Positions 15,441 to 23,828 of a stretch of 39,195 nt of DNA are shown here, one piece after another. The stretch is from Planctomycetaceae bacterium (lineage in GTDB: Bacteria > Planctomycetota > Planctomycetia > Pirellulales > Thermoguttaceae), in NCBI GenBank assembly GCA_031267635.1, contig JAIRYX010000340.1, positions 1 through 39,195 of the forward strand. The letters are read 5' to 3'. Positions within the stretch are counted from its first letter, which is position 1, and each line of letters starts with the position of its first letter. The notes under the pieces were generated by a model. That model ran no database searches. It was not told where the DNA came from and saw only the letters and a list, made by a program, of their open reading frames with translations. Position numbers and translations under genes: made by a program.

Positions 15441-18400
15441 TTACCCGCGTTTTTGCCAGTTGCTGCCGTTAGTCCGATAACTTTTATTCCCGTTATTATT
15501 ATGGAACGCGCGTTTTGGTGCGGCAATGAGTTTGTAGGACGATTCGCCGAGAAGTTCTGTAACACGGCGGCGCAGTTCCGCATTCAGCGTTATGCCGCTT
15601 TTACATTTCATTAACGCCAAACGTCCGTCATTGAATCGGATATTCAATTCAAAATCGCTGGCGCCGGGGTAACCGCGAACAATTTCATATAATTTCCGTA
15701 GCGTTTCCTCGCCATGCGATTCGCTGATGACAATCGTTACGCCGCGAGTCAACATTGTTTGCGCTTCTTCTAACGTCAATAAACGTTCCACCACTACATT
15801 CGCGTCGGAATCCGTTTGGCTTCGACTCTTGTCGATCTTCCCAGCCGCAATGACAACAGAATCGCTTTTGACTAAATGCGAATACAACGCATACTGCTCG
15901 GGCCAAATGATACCGCGAATCATTCCGTCCATATCTTCAAAATCGAACATCGCGTATTGGTTCGGCTTGTCCGGTTTCGGATTTTTTGTTGTCGCTAATT
16001 TGATGCTGTTAACCATTCCTGCTAATATAACTTCCGTACGGTCGGGCAGCGTCAGAGCTTCCTCGGTGGAATGCGACCGAAGCGACTTAAATTGCTCGCT
16101 GTATTGTTTGAGCGGATGAGTACTCAAATAAAATCCAAGCACTTCCTTTTCATACATTGATTTTTCTTTGTCCGGCCACTCGTCCACTTCGGGCAAACCG
16201 GTTATGGCTGCGGCGGTTTCCGGTTGCATATTCGCGTTTTCCTCTGCGTTCATTTCTTCAAACAAAGAACGTTGACCAATTGCGCGGTCGTTGGAAACTG
16301 TAATCGCCGAAAAGTACGCTTTATCTAAAATTTGCATCAGTTGCGCACGTTTGTATCCTAACGAATCAAACGCGCCCGCCTTGATGAGAATTTCAACCGT
16401 GGAACGTATGCAAACAGTATTGGGAACTCGCTCGCAAAAATCGAACAACGACCGAAACGGTCCGCCGTTTTTCCGCGCGGCAACAATCGCGTTGGCGGCA
16501 TATTCATTGCAGCCCTTGATAGCGATTAAACTAAAATGAATTTTGCCGTCTTTGACAAAATACAATTGATGCGAAGCGTTCACGTCCGGCGGAACAACTT
16601 CAATTCCCATACGTTGGCAATCTTCGAGATGCTCCACTGTCGAATCTTTTTTTGTAAAATTTCGATTGGAAATATCGCCGCATAACAGCGACGCCATAAA
16701 TTCCACCGGATAATGCGCTTTAAGATACGCCGTCATATACGCAATCAGGGCATAAGCGGTCGAGTGGCTTTTGTTAAAACCGTAACCGGCGAATTTTTGG
16801 ATCAGTTCAAAAAGATGCTCTCCTTCTTCTTTGGAAAGACCGTTTTTCTGAACGCCTTCAATGAAATCGCCTTTCGCTTTCGCAATCACCGCTTCTTTCT
16901 TTTTGCTGATTGCTTTGATACACGTGTAAGCGGCGGCAAGCGGCACGCCGCCCAAACGGTTCATAATCCGCATAATTTGCTCTTGGTAAACCATCACGCC
17001 GTGCGTTTCTTCAAGCACCTCTTTCATAATCGGATGTGGATATTCTGCTTGCTTACGTCCGTGCTTGACGTCGATGTATTGATCAACCATGCCGCCTTCA
17101 AGCGGTCCCGGACGATAAAGAGCTAACGTCGCGATGACGTCGCGGAAACTATCCGGCTTCATTCGCTGCAACAATTCGCGGATACCGCCGCCTTCCAACT
17201 GAAAAACGCCTTTCGTTTCGCCGCGACATAACAAAGCGTAAGTTTCAGAGTCGTTAAGCGGATAACGGTACGGATCAATTCGTTCTCCGGTGGTTTGTTC
17301 GATAATGTCAATTGCCTGCGACAAAATCGAAAGGTTGCGCAATCCGAGAAAATCCATCTTGAGAAGCCCGGCTTTTTCGACTTCCGCCATTGCCCATTGC
17401 GTTACAATTTCATCTTTATTTTGTACGCTTTGAATTGGCAGAAAATCGGTCAACGGACGGTCGGAAATCACAACCGCGCAAGCGTGCGTCCCTGACGATC
17501 GCGCTAATCCTTCGCAACCTTTGGCAAAATCAAGCAACTCATGCGCTTCCGTGTTTGAATCATAGAGTTTTTGCAATTCATCGTTTTGTTCAAACGCTTT
17601 TTTGAGCGTCATTTTCGGAGCTTCAGGCACAAGTTTCGTCACTTCATTGACAAACGAAAGCGGCATACCGAGCGCGCGTCCCACGTCTTTAATCGCCATC
17701 TTTGCCGCCATTGTGCCGAATGTGCCAATTTGAGCAACGTTGTCGTGTCCGTATTTTTCTTTGACGTAATCAAGAATTTCACCGCGGCGCTGTTGATCAA
17801 AGTCAATATCAATATCGGGCGCTTCGAGACGGTTTTCATCGAGAAAACGCTCAAAGAGAAGGTCAAATTCCAACGGACAAACGTGACTCAAATTCAGCGC
17901 GTAACAAACCAACGCTCCGACGCCGCTACCGCGTGCCGTCCGATGAATCCCGCGTTCTTCGGCAATCCGAACAAAGTCCCAAACGATAAGAAAATAATTC
18001 GGAAAACCGAGTTTTTGAATCACAGATAGTTCACGGTTGAGACGTGCCATCACTTCTTCGGAAAGTTCGCCGTTTGGCATTCGCTTTTCGTTTCCGGCGT
18101 AACGGTGTTTTAAGCCGATAAGACAAAGTTCCCGTAAATAGTCGTCGGAAGAATTTCCTCCCGGCGGAACAAATGTCGGAAAAAAGCGTTTTCCGAGTTC
18201 CAGGGACAACTCACACGAATCGGCAATGGTTTGAGAACGTTCTATCGCTTCGCGTTGATCGGGCAACGCTTGCAGCATTTGTTCGCCGCTCCGCAGAAAA
18301 AGCTGATCGGTTTCCATTTTCATGCGGTTTACGTCGGTTCGGTATTTTCCGGTACTGAGACAGAGCAAAATGTCTTGGATTTCCGCGTCTTCCCGTTTGA

Positions 18401-19046
18401 CATAATGCACATCGTTGGTCGCAACGAGCGGAATACCGATCTCTTGAGCAACTTTCAGCGTGCCGTTAAGAACAAGCCGTTGGATTTCAAGACCTGCGTC
18501 TTGGATTTCTAAAAAATATCGGTCGCCAAACAAATCACGATACCATTCAGCGACCTGTTTCGCACGAGCAAAGTTATCCGCCGTGCCGTTAACCACGGCG
18601 CGGGCAAACTCGCTTCCCGCGCAACCGCTCAAACAAATAAGACCTTTATTATGTTGCCGCAATGATTCTTTGTCGATTCGCGGACGATAATAATATCCTT
18701 CGGTAAACGCCAGCGACGCTAATTGCAGCAAATTATGATAACCGTCAATGTCTTTCGCAAGGAGCGTCAAGTGGAACGAAGCGTCTTTTACCGAAGTTGC
18801 CCCGCTTTTTTCGTGACGGCTTCCCGGCGCGATATACGCCTCATAACCGATAATCGCTTTTATGCCGGCGTCTTTCGCTTTTTGATAAAACTCCAGCGCA
18901 CCATACATATTGCCATGATCCGTCAACGCAATCGCGTTCATTTCGAGTTCCTTCGCTCGACCGATGAGAGCGTCCAACTTCCCCGCGCCATCGAGCAATG
19001 AATAATGGCTGTGACAATGTAAATGAACAAATGGAATAGGCGGCAT
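15441..19046 (-). CDS. dnaE: DNA polymerase III subunit alpha
   Basis: The 1201-residue replicative polymerase, close to the usual DnaE length. Residues 8-20 begin the PHP domain (HLHCHSHYSLLDG), continued by LTDHGNMYGALEF; its metal-binding histidines appear present. The palm carries PDIDIDFDQQRRGEIL (410-425) with two catalytic aspartates, and KMDFLGLRNL later supplies the third. Then come the tandem helix-hairpin-helix and OB-fold regions (ILAGMVNSIKLATTKNPKPD; YAMFDFEDMDGMI). The C-terminal ~80 residues are less conserved and end in a Lys/Asn-rich tail. The ATG at 19046 begins just before the PHP motif, which fixes the start. It is a single-gene unit, converging with the lipoprotein gene. 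Confidence 0.97.
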   Translation of the reverse strand: MPPIPFVHLHCHSHYSLLDGAGKLDALIGRAKELEMNAIALTDHGNMYGALEFYQKAKDAGIKAIIGYEAYIAPGSRHEKSGATSVKDASFHLTLLAKDIDGYHNLLQLASLAFTEGYYYRPRIDKESLRQHNKGLICLSGCAGSEFARAVVNGTADNFARAKQVAEWYRDLFGDRYFLEIQDAGLEIQRLVLNGTLKVAQEIGIPLVATNDVHYVKREDAEIQDILLCLSTGKYRTDVNRMKMETDQLFLRSGEQMLQALPDQREAIERSQTIADSCELSLELGKRFFPTFVPPGGNSSDDYLRELCLIGLKHRYAGNEKRMPNGELSEEVMARLNRELSVIQKLGFPNYFLIVWDFVRIAEERGIHRTARGSGVGALVCYALNLSHVCPLEFDLLFERFLDENRLEAPDIDIDFDQQRRGEILDYVKEKYGHDNVAQIGTFGTMAAKMAIKDVGRALGMPLSFVNEVTKLVPEAPKMTLKKAFEQNDELQKLYDSNTEAHELLDFAKGCEGLARSSGTHACAVVISDRPLTDFLPIQSVQNKDEIVTQWAMAEVEKAGLLKMDFLGLRNLSILSQAIDIIEQTTGERIDPYRYPLNDSETYALLCRGETKGVFQLEGGGIRELLQRMKPDSFRDVIATLALYRPGPLEGGMVDQYIDVKHGRKQAEYPHPIMKEVLEETHGVMVYQEQIMRIMNRLGGVPLAAAYTCIKAISKKKEAVIAKAKGDFIEGVQKNGLSKEEGEHLFELIQKFAGYGFNKSHSTAYALIAYMTAYLKAHYPVEFMASLLCGDISNRNFTKKDSTVEHLEDCQRMGIEVVPPDVNASHQLYFVKDGKIHFSLIAIKGCNEYAANAIVAARKNGGPFRSLFDFCERVPNTVCIRSTVEILIKAGAFDSLGYKRAQLMQILDKAYFSAITVSNDRAIGQRSLFEEMNAEENANMQPETAAAITGLPEVDEWPDKEKSMYEKEVLGFYLSTHPLKQYSEQFKSLRSHSTEEALTLPDRTEVILAGMVNSIKLATTKNPKPDKPNQYAMFDFEDMDGMIRGIIWPEQYALYSHLVKSDSVVIAAGKIDKSRSQTDSDANVVVERLLTLEEAQTMLTRGVTIVISESHGEETLRKLYEIVRGYPGASDFELNIRFNDGRLALMKCKSGITLNAELRRRVTELLGESSYKLIAAPKRAFHNNNGNKSYRTNGSNWQKRG

Positions 19047-19175
19047 GATATTAAGATCAAAATTAAAAGGTAAAAATTAGAAACGGAAGAGACTTTTCAC
19101 TTGCCCGATTATCTCATATTTCAAACATCACGCAACCAGTCATCAAAATTTTTCTTGTTGTTTGACGACCGTTTT

Positions 19176-19320
19176 TCATACATTCCGCCGTAAAAAAGCA
19201 CCGCTTATTCGTTGCTGAACTCCTAAGTATTCATGGAGTTTATCGACGACATAAAAGTACAATTTTCCGCCGTGAGAAGTAGCGTTGCCCAACAATCGAC
19301 TCAATACTCCTCCCCGGCGC
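19176..19320 (-). pseudogene. C-terminal coding fragment, copy 1 (family unknown)
   Basis: Reading leftwards, the frame gives LSRLLGNATSHGGKLYFYVV, then DKLHEYLGVQQRISGAFLRR and a stop. It strongly resembles the end of the small ORF at 19924-20124 and stops at the same point. No start is present. Both look like decayed remnants of one gene that I do not recognise. The rest of 19047-20190 holds only the tandem repeat and AT-rich DNA. Confidence 0.5.
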
Positions 19321-19696
19321 TAAACAAAAATCAAAAGAATTATTGAAAATCTGGTAAATTAGGGACTAAATTCAATTTGTCTGTAAATTTTACCTAATCC
19401 CTTAAAGCTCCTTGCGTCTCAAATATTCCTTTTAATTATAGGTATAATAGGAATTTTAGAAAATTAGGGGATAGGACGAGTTTTCTGAAAAAGAAGGAAA
19501 AAAGCCAAAAAAAGAAGAGGAAATACCAGACAAAGAAGGAGAAAAACTCTCTAAAGAAGCATAATAACCTGAAAAGTTTATCTAAAGATCCAAAAGCAAA
19601 ATTTTATTTATTTTTCTTGCCTCTTGAACCCCCTAAAGTCCCAATTATTCCAAATATCTCTTTGAGAACATTTTTTTTCCCTTTGAGAGCCATTTC

Positions 19697-19763
19697 GGGG
19701 ATTCCCGATGATTTATCGGGGATTCCCGATGACTTATCGGGGACTCCCGATGGCTTATCGGGA
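19697..19763. repeat. 21-bp tandem repeat, three copies
   Basis: GGGGATTCCCGATGATTTAT is the first 20 bases of a 21-bp unit (ending in C) at 19697-19717, repeated with 1-3 changes at 19718-19738 and 19739-19759, plus GGGA. Each unit holds a small palindrome. A 70-codon minus-strand ORF (TTG start) spans it as PDKSSGI repeats, but I do not support it as a gene. Confidence 0.8.
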
Positions 19764-19923
19764 GCAACGCAAATGTCGTCCAAATGAATATATGGAATAT
19801 GCGTAATTTTAGACAACTAGAAAAAATTTACGGATAAATAGAATTTACGACCCGAATTATCAGAAATTCAATCATCTTTCTTGTCAATGGACACAAGAGA
19901 ATCCGTAAAATCTATGAATAAGA

Positions 19924-20124
19924 TCAATCTACATTCCACGGTAGGAAATTGCCGTTTATTCGTTGCTGAACTCCTAATGATTCATCGAGTTTATAGATGA
20001 CATAAAAGCGCAATGCCTCGCCGTGAGATGGATCGTGACTCAGCGCATCAATTGACATAGAAACCTTATTGCGAGATAATTTCAGGAAGTCAGGAAGAAA
20101 TGTCCTCCCAATTTCACAATTCAA
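19924..20124 (-). pseudogene. C-terminal coding fragment, copy 2 (family unknown)
   Basis: A 66-codon ORF whose second half (SHGEALRFYVIYKLDESLGV, then QQRINGNFLPWN) matches the fragment at 19176-19320 at most positions and ends at the same place. The N-terminal half (RTFLPDFLKLSRNKVSMSID) is not matched in copy 1. It is probably a decayed remnant rather than a working gene; a real short protein cannot be ruled out. Confidence 0.45.
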
Positions 20125-20231
20125 AACTCAAAAGAGAACAACGATGTTCACAAACTTTCGCAAATATGTCTTACTAATTTTATGAATTCTGCCTCGTGCT
20201 GTGTCAATCCTACAATCAATATTTCAGAACG

Positions 20232-21548
20232 ATGATGAATCAAACAACACATTCTTACGGCTATTGGCGGTTTCGCATTTTATATTCGACAATGCTTGGA
20301 TATATTTTCTTTTATTTTATCCGTAAAAATATTTCGATGGCAATGCCGATGATTGAAGAGAGTCTCGGTATCAGTAAAATCCAGCTCGGCTTATTTCTGA
20401 CGCTTCACGGTATTCTGTACGGCGTTTCCCGATTCTTCAACGGCGTTATCGCCGACCGTCTTAATCCGCGATGGTTCATGGGGATTGGGTTATTGTTTTG
20501 TGCGATTGCCAATTTCGGATTCGGCATGAGCAGCGCGGTTTGGACGATGGGGATGTTTTGGCTGATGAACGGCTGGTTTCAAGGGATGGGATTTCCTCCG
20601 TGCGCGAAAAGTTTAACGCATTGGTTTGCCGCCGAAGAACGCGGGGTTAAGTTTTCGATTTGGAACACATCGCATTCTCTCGGCGCAGGGCTTGTATTTC
20701 TTCTCAACGCCGCGATTTTATTGTACGTTCATAATTGGCGTTTTTGCTTTTTTATTCCGGGCTCGTTAGGAGTTTTGGGCGCGTTCATTCTCTTTAACCG
20801 GCTGTGCGATACGCCTGAATCTATGGGGCTGGAGCCGGTCGAAAAGTATTACGCGGAGAAACGCAACCGTGCCGTCGAAACCGTATCGCCGGAAAACGTT
20901 TCGGCAAACGCCAATGAAAGCTTGAGAGCAACATTATACAAGTATGTTTTTTCAAATCCGGCGATTTGGGTGGTCAGTTTAGCGAATTTCTTCGTTTATA
21001 TTGTCCGTTTTTCGATTCTGGATTGGGCGCCGACCTTTCTGAAAGAGATCAAACATATCGACATAACATCCGCCGGCGTTGTCAGCAGTTGTTATGAACT
21101 GATCGGCGTTTGCGGAATGTTATGCAGCGGTCTTTTGATGGATCGCGTCTTTCACGGACGCGGCTCGAAAGTATGTTTTCTTTATATGCTTGGCTGCACT
21201 GTGACGATGGCGTTTTTTTGGTGGGCAAATTCTTCATCAATTGTCGCGAACGCTTTATTCCTTTCCGTACTGGGATTTTTCAGTTACGGTCCGCAATGTT
21301 TAATCGGCGTCATTGTCGCCAACGTTGCAACGAAAAAAGCGGCGGCGGCGGCAAACGGACTCACCGGTATCTGGGGATATATGAGCGTCGTTGTTACCGG
21401 TTGGGGAATCGGTTGGGTCGCGGAGTATTACGACTGGAACGTTGTTTTTCTTTGTTTGATCGGAGCGTCGTTCCTTGCAATGATTTTGTTCCTTTTTTCA
21501 TGGAACGCTATCGCACCGGAACAAATAGAGAAAAAAGATCCGGCATAA
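20232..21548 (+). CDS. MFS organophosphate:phosphate antiporter (GlpT/UhpT-like)
   Basis: A 12-helix major facilitator protein of the organophosphate:phosphate antiporter (OPA) family, which takes up glycerol-3-phosphate or hexose phosphates in exchange for phosphate. Family signs: YFYFIRKNISMAMP-like first helix (FFYFIRKNISMAMPMIEE), KIQLGLFLTLHGILYGVSRF and NGVIADRLNPRWFM between helices 2 and 3, then NGWFQGMGFPPCAKSLTHWF. The exact substrate cannot be told by eye. The start is the ATG pair at 20232/20235; a GTG at 20196 would add an unlikely 12 residues. No clear ribosome binding site is seen. The gene appears to stand alone, with degenerate DNA upstream and a 198-base gap before the next gene. 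Confidence 0.88.
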   Translation: MMNQTTHSYGYWRFRILYSTMLGYIFFYFIRKNISMAMPMIEESLGISKIQLGLFLTLHGILYGVSRFFNGVIADRLNPRWFMGIGLLFCAIANFGFGMSSAVWTMGMFWLMNGWFQGMGFPPCAKSLTHWFAAEERGVKFSIWNTSHSLGAGLVFLLNAAILLYVHNWRFCFFIPGSLGVLGAFILFNRLCDTPESMGLEPVEKYYAEKRNRAVETVSPENVSANANESLRATLYKYVFSNPAIWVVSLANFFVYIVRFSILDWAPTFLKEIKHIDITSAGVVSSCYELIGVCGMLCSGLLMDRVFHGRGSKVCFLYMLGCTVTMAFFWWANSSSIVANALFLSVLGFFSYGPQCLIGVIVANVATKKAAAAANGLTGIWGYMSVVVTGWGIGWVAEYYDWNVVFLCLIGASFLAMILFLFSWNAIAPEQIEKKDPA

Positions 21549-21746
21549 TGAAATTCAATAGAAATCAATCGTTCCGGTCGTTTGTTGAAAGACATTGAGC
21601 TGGGACTTTTATGGTCTCGTCTCAAATTTTTCTCCTCTATTTCAAGGAAAATCAATTCTGGTATAATCACCGAAATAAAATTTATTCAAATTCTTCTCTA
21701 TGTTTTTCCTGTTTCATTCCTTTCTTGACAAGAGCAAAGGCGTAAT

Positions 21747-22805
21747 ATGAAAAAATTTGTCAAAGGCAACGAAGCGGTTGTTATCGGCGCGCTGGTTGCC
21801 GGATGCGACGCTTATTTTGGTTATCCGATTACTCCGGCGAGCGAAATTGCGCATTCGGCGGCGGAGTATTTTTTGAAACTGGGAAAAATTTTTATTCAGG
21901 CAGAATGTGAAACGGCTTCGATCAATATGATTTTCGGAGCGTCGGCAAGCGGTTTACGGGTGCTGACCGCGTCAAGCGGACCCGGTATCAGTCTCAAACA
22001 GGAAGGCGTGTCGTTTATCGCCGGATGCGAATTGCCGATTGTCATCGCCGATGTTATGCGCGCCGGTCCCGGACTCGGCAATATCGGACCCGAACAAGGC
22101 GATTACAATCAAGTCGTCAAAGGCGGCGGACATGGTAATTACCACGTGATTGTCCTTGCCCCAAACAGCGTTCACGAAATGTATCACATGACGATTCAGG
22201 CGTTTGAACTTGCGGACAAATACCGGACGCCGGTGTATCTTCTTTCCGACGCGACGCTGGGGCAGATGATGGAGCCGATTGACATTGTTGAAATGCCAAC
22301 GAATACCATTACCAAAGAGTGGAAACTTGACGCAACATCGGAGACGAATAACAATTTACTGACGTCCATTTTTTTGGGCTATGACGACTTGGAAACACTG
22401 ATAATGCGTCTTGAGAATAAGTACCGCGAAATCGAGGAAAAGGAAGCGGATGCGGAAACCTATTTCACGGAAGACGCGGAACTCGTATTGACCGGTTACG
22501 GCATTGTGAGCCGCCTTTTACGGACGGTGGTCGATACGTTGCGTGCGGAAGGTCATCGTGTCGGCATGGTGCGACCGAAAACGCTTTACCCGTTTCCTAA
22601 AAAGGCGTACCATGAACACGTCAGCAACAGCGCGCGGTTTCTCGTGGTGGAATTGAGTCTCGGGCAATTTGTCCATGACGTTCAATTGGCGTTACCGTTG
22701 CGGCAGGTCGATCTTTGCTACCGTGTCGGCGGCAACGTTCCGGCAGAGCAAGAGATTTACCACAAGGCGTTGAAACTTCTGGAAGTAGGAAAGACAAGCG
22801 GTTAA
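21747..22805 (+). CDS. 2-oxoacid:ferredoxin oxidoreductase alpha subunit (KorA/VorB-like), orphan
   Basis: The 352-residue pyrimidine-binding/alpha subunit of a 2-oxoacid:acceptor oxidoreductase, which decarboxylates 2-oxoacids to acyl-CoA and reduces ferredoxin. Typical motifs: NEAVVIGALVAGCDAYFGYP, ITPASEIAHSAAEYF, ASGLRVLTASSGPGISLKQE, ADVMRAGPGLGNIGPEQGDY and the C-terminal VRPKTLYPFP. Length and motifs fit the VorB (branched-chain) or KorA (2-oxoglutarate) type. The TPP-binding beta subunit, gamma subunit and small ferredoxin that normally complete the operon are not next to it: 535 bases of non-coding DNA follow, then an unrelated small gene. Either the other subunits lie elsewhere or this one is used alone. 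AAAGG precedes the ATG. Confidence 0.9.
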   Translation: MKKFVKGNEAVVIGALVAGCDAYFGYPITPASEIAHSAAEYFLKLGKIFIQAECETASINMIFGASASGLRVLTASSGPGISLKQEGVSFIAGCELPIVIADVMRAGPGLGNIGPEQGDYNQVVKGGGHGNYHVIVLAPNSVHEMYHMTIQAFELADKYRTPVYLLSDATLGQMMEPIDIVEMPTNTITKEWKLDATSETNNNLLTSIFLGYDDLETLIMRLENKYREIEEKEADAETYFTEDAELVLTGYGIVSRLLRTVVDTLRAEGHRVGMVRPKTLYPFPKKAYHEHVSNSARFLVVELSLGQFVHDVQLALPLRQVDLCYRVGGNVPAEQEIYHKALKLLEVGKTSG

Positions 22806-23340
22806 TTTCTCTCGGGATATTCTGAAAACCGCATGAACTTACGAATTTTATTGTTCGGAATTGTTTTGGGTTATTTTCGTGACGCGGTTGAACCAAGTCC
22901 ATCGCCAAACAAAGAAATTTTTTGAAATATTCTCGTTTTAATATGGTTACAAAATAGTTATGTGGAACACGAGCAAGGATTTCACGGTTCGGTGCAGGCG
23001 TCAAATGTACGACGTCGGGCGTGGGCGTTATTGCATAACTACCGTGATTGGCGTCCGAACGCCTGCAAACTGAATGACAACGCCCGACGTCCCGCAGAAA
23101 GACGAAACAAAAAACTCTACGCCGAAAATTGGCTCGAACATCTATTCGTCTCTTCATCGCAACTTCCAACCACCCCTCCAAAAAGTGAAATAATCAGAAC
23201 ATTTTTGAATGCTCTTGTCTTTCTCCCTTTTGTCGTTATAATACGCTCATACCTCGTGAAATTGTACAAAATGGCACCCCCCAAACAATACCGGTTTTGT
23301 ATCGATTACTTTCTGGGCAGCGTCTAATATTAATACTTTT
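22806..23340. other. Gene-free spacer with crossing inverted repeats
   Basis: No convincing gene. Around 22990-23095 two inverted-repeat pairs cross: TGCAGGCGT (22996) with ACGCCTGCA (23060), and ACGTCGGGCGT (23012) with ACGCCCGACGT (23082). The order fits a pseudoknot rather than a simple hairpin. A fragment of the CCTCCNAAANTGTGAAATAA repeat family lies near 23175. Its function, if any, is unknown. Confidence 0.4.
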
Positions 23341-23652
23341 ATGAAAAGAAAAAAGCGTTGGATTATTGGAATGTTAGTAGCGTGCTTGCTTTTACTTCCT
23401 TTCGTGATTTTCATAATCAGAAACGGCAGTCAGCAAGCATTACCTAATGATACTGATTATGCAGAAGGGGAACGTTACGCAAAAGAAACTTACTATAACA
23501 TTCTGCATCGGCAAGGATATTTTCAATTAGAAAAAAAAACGATTCTTCAATACTTGAACGTTTATTCATTACCAAAAAATGAAATAAATAAAAATATTCA
23601 CTATGACGATATAACGAAATTGTTTACGTCAGAATCAAACATTAAAACTTAA
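23341..23652 (+). CDS. Small membrane-anchored hypothetical protein
   Basis: A 103-residue protein of unknown function. Residues 5-27 form one membrane helix after a basic start (MKRKKRWIIGMLVACLLLLP), so it is an N-terminally anchored or exported protein. The rest is polar, rich in Tyr, Asn and Lys, with no family recognised. No ribosome binding site is evident (TAATATTAATACTTTT precedes the ATG), and base composition is more AT-rich than in neighbouring genes. It lies between the orphan oxidoreductase subunit and hydA on the same strand with long gaps on both sides. It may be a recent or fast-evolving gene; a chance ORF is possible. Confidence 0.45.
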   Translation: MKRKKRWIIGMLVACLLLLPFVIFIIRNGSQQALPNDTDYAEGERYAKETYYNILHRQGYFQLEKKTILQYLNVYSLPKNEINKNIHYDDITKLFTSESNIKT

Positions 23653-23828
23653 CTAAAAACGGGTAAAGTAAATGCATATTGGGAATTATGTATGCAAAAC
23701 AGTTCCCGATTTACTATTTACTCTATGGAGCTAATCTTAACGATTTTTACAAGAAACAACAAATCATTATTTTCACTTACAAATTAAGTTGGAAATAATA
23801 AAATTTTTGAAAGCGAGGTAAGCATAAC

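Noticed and set aside
19697..19763. Possible CRISPR-like array
   Set aside because: Units abut with no spacers and are only 21 bp, so it is a simple tandem repeat; no cas genes nearby.
19604..19816. 70-codon minus-strand ORF with PDKSSGI repeats
   Set aside because: TTG start only, no ribosome binding site; the repeat reflects the 21-bp DNA tandem repeat. Listed as a repeat instead.
22621..23181. 186-codon minus-strand ORF overlapping the end of the oxidoreductase gene
   Set aside because: Half lies antisense to a well-supported gene, the rest over the inverted-repeat spacer; no family likeness.
22962..23327. 121-codon plus-strand ORF in the spacer before the small membrane gene
   Set aside because: Arg/Asn-rich with no domain or ribosome binding site, and covers the crossing inverted repeats.
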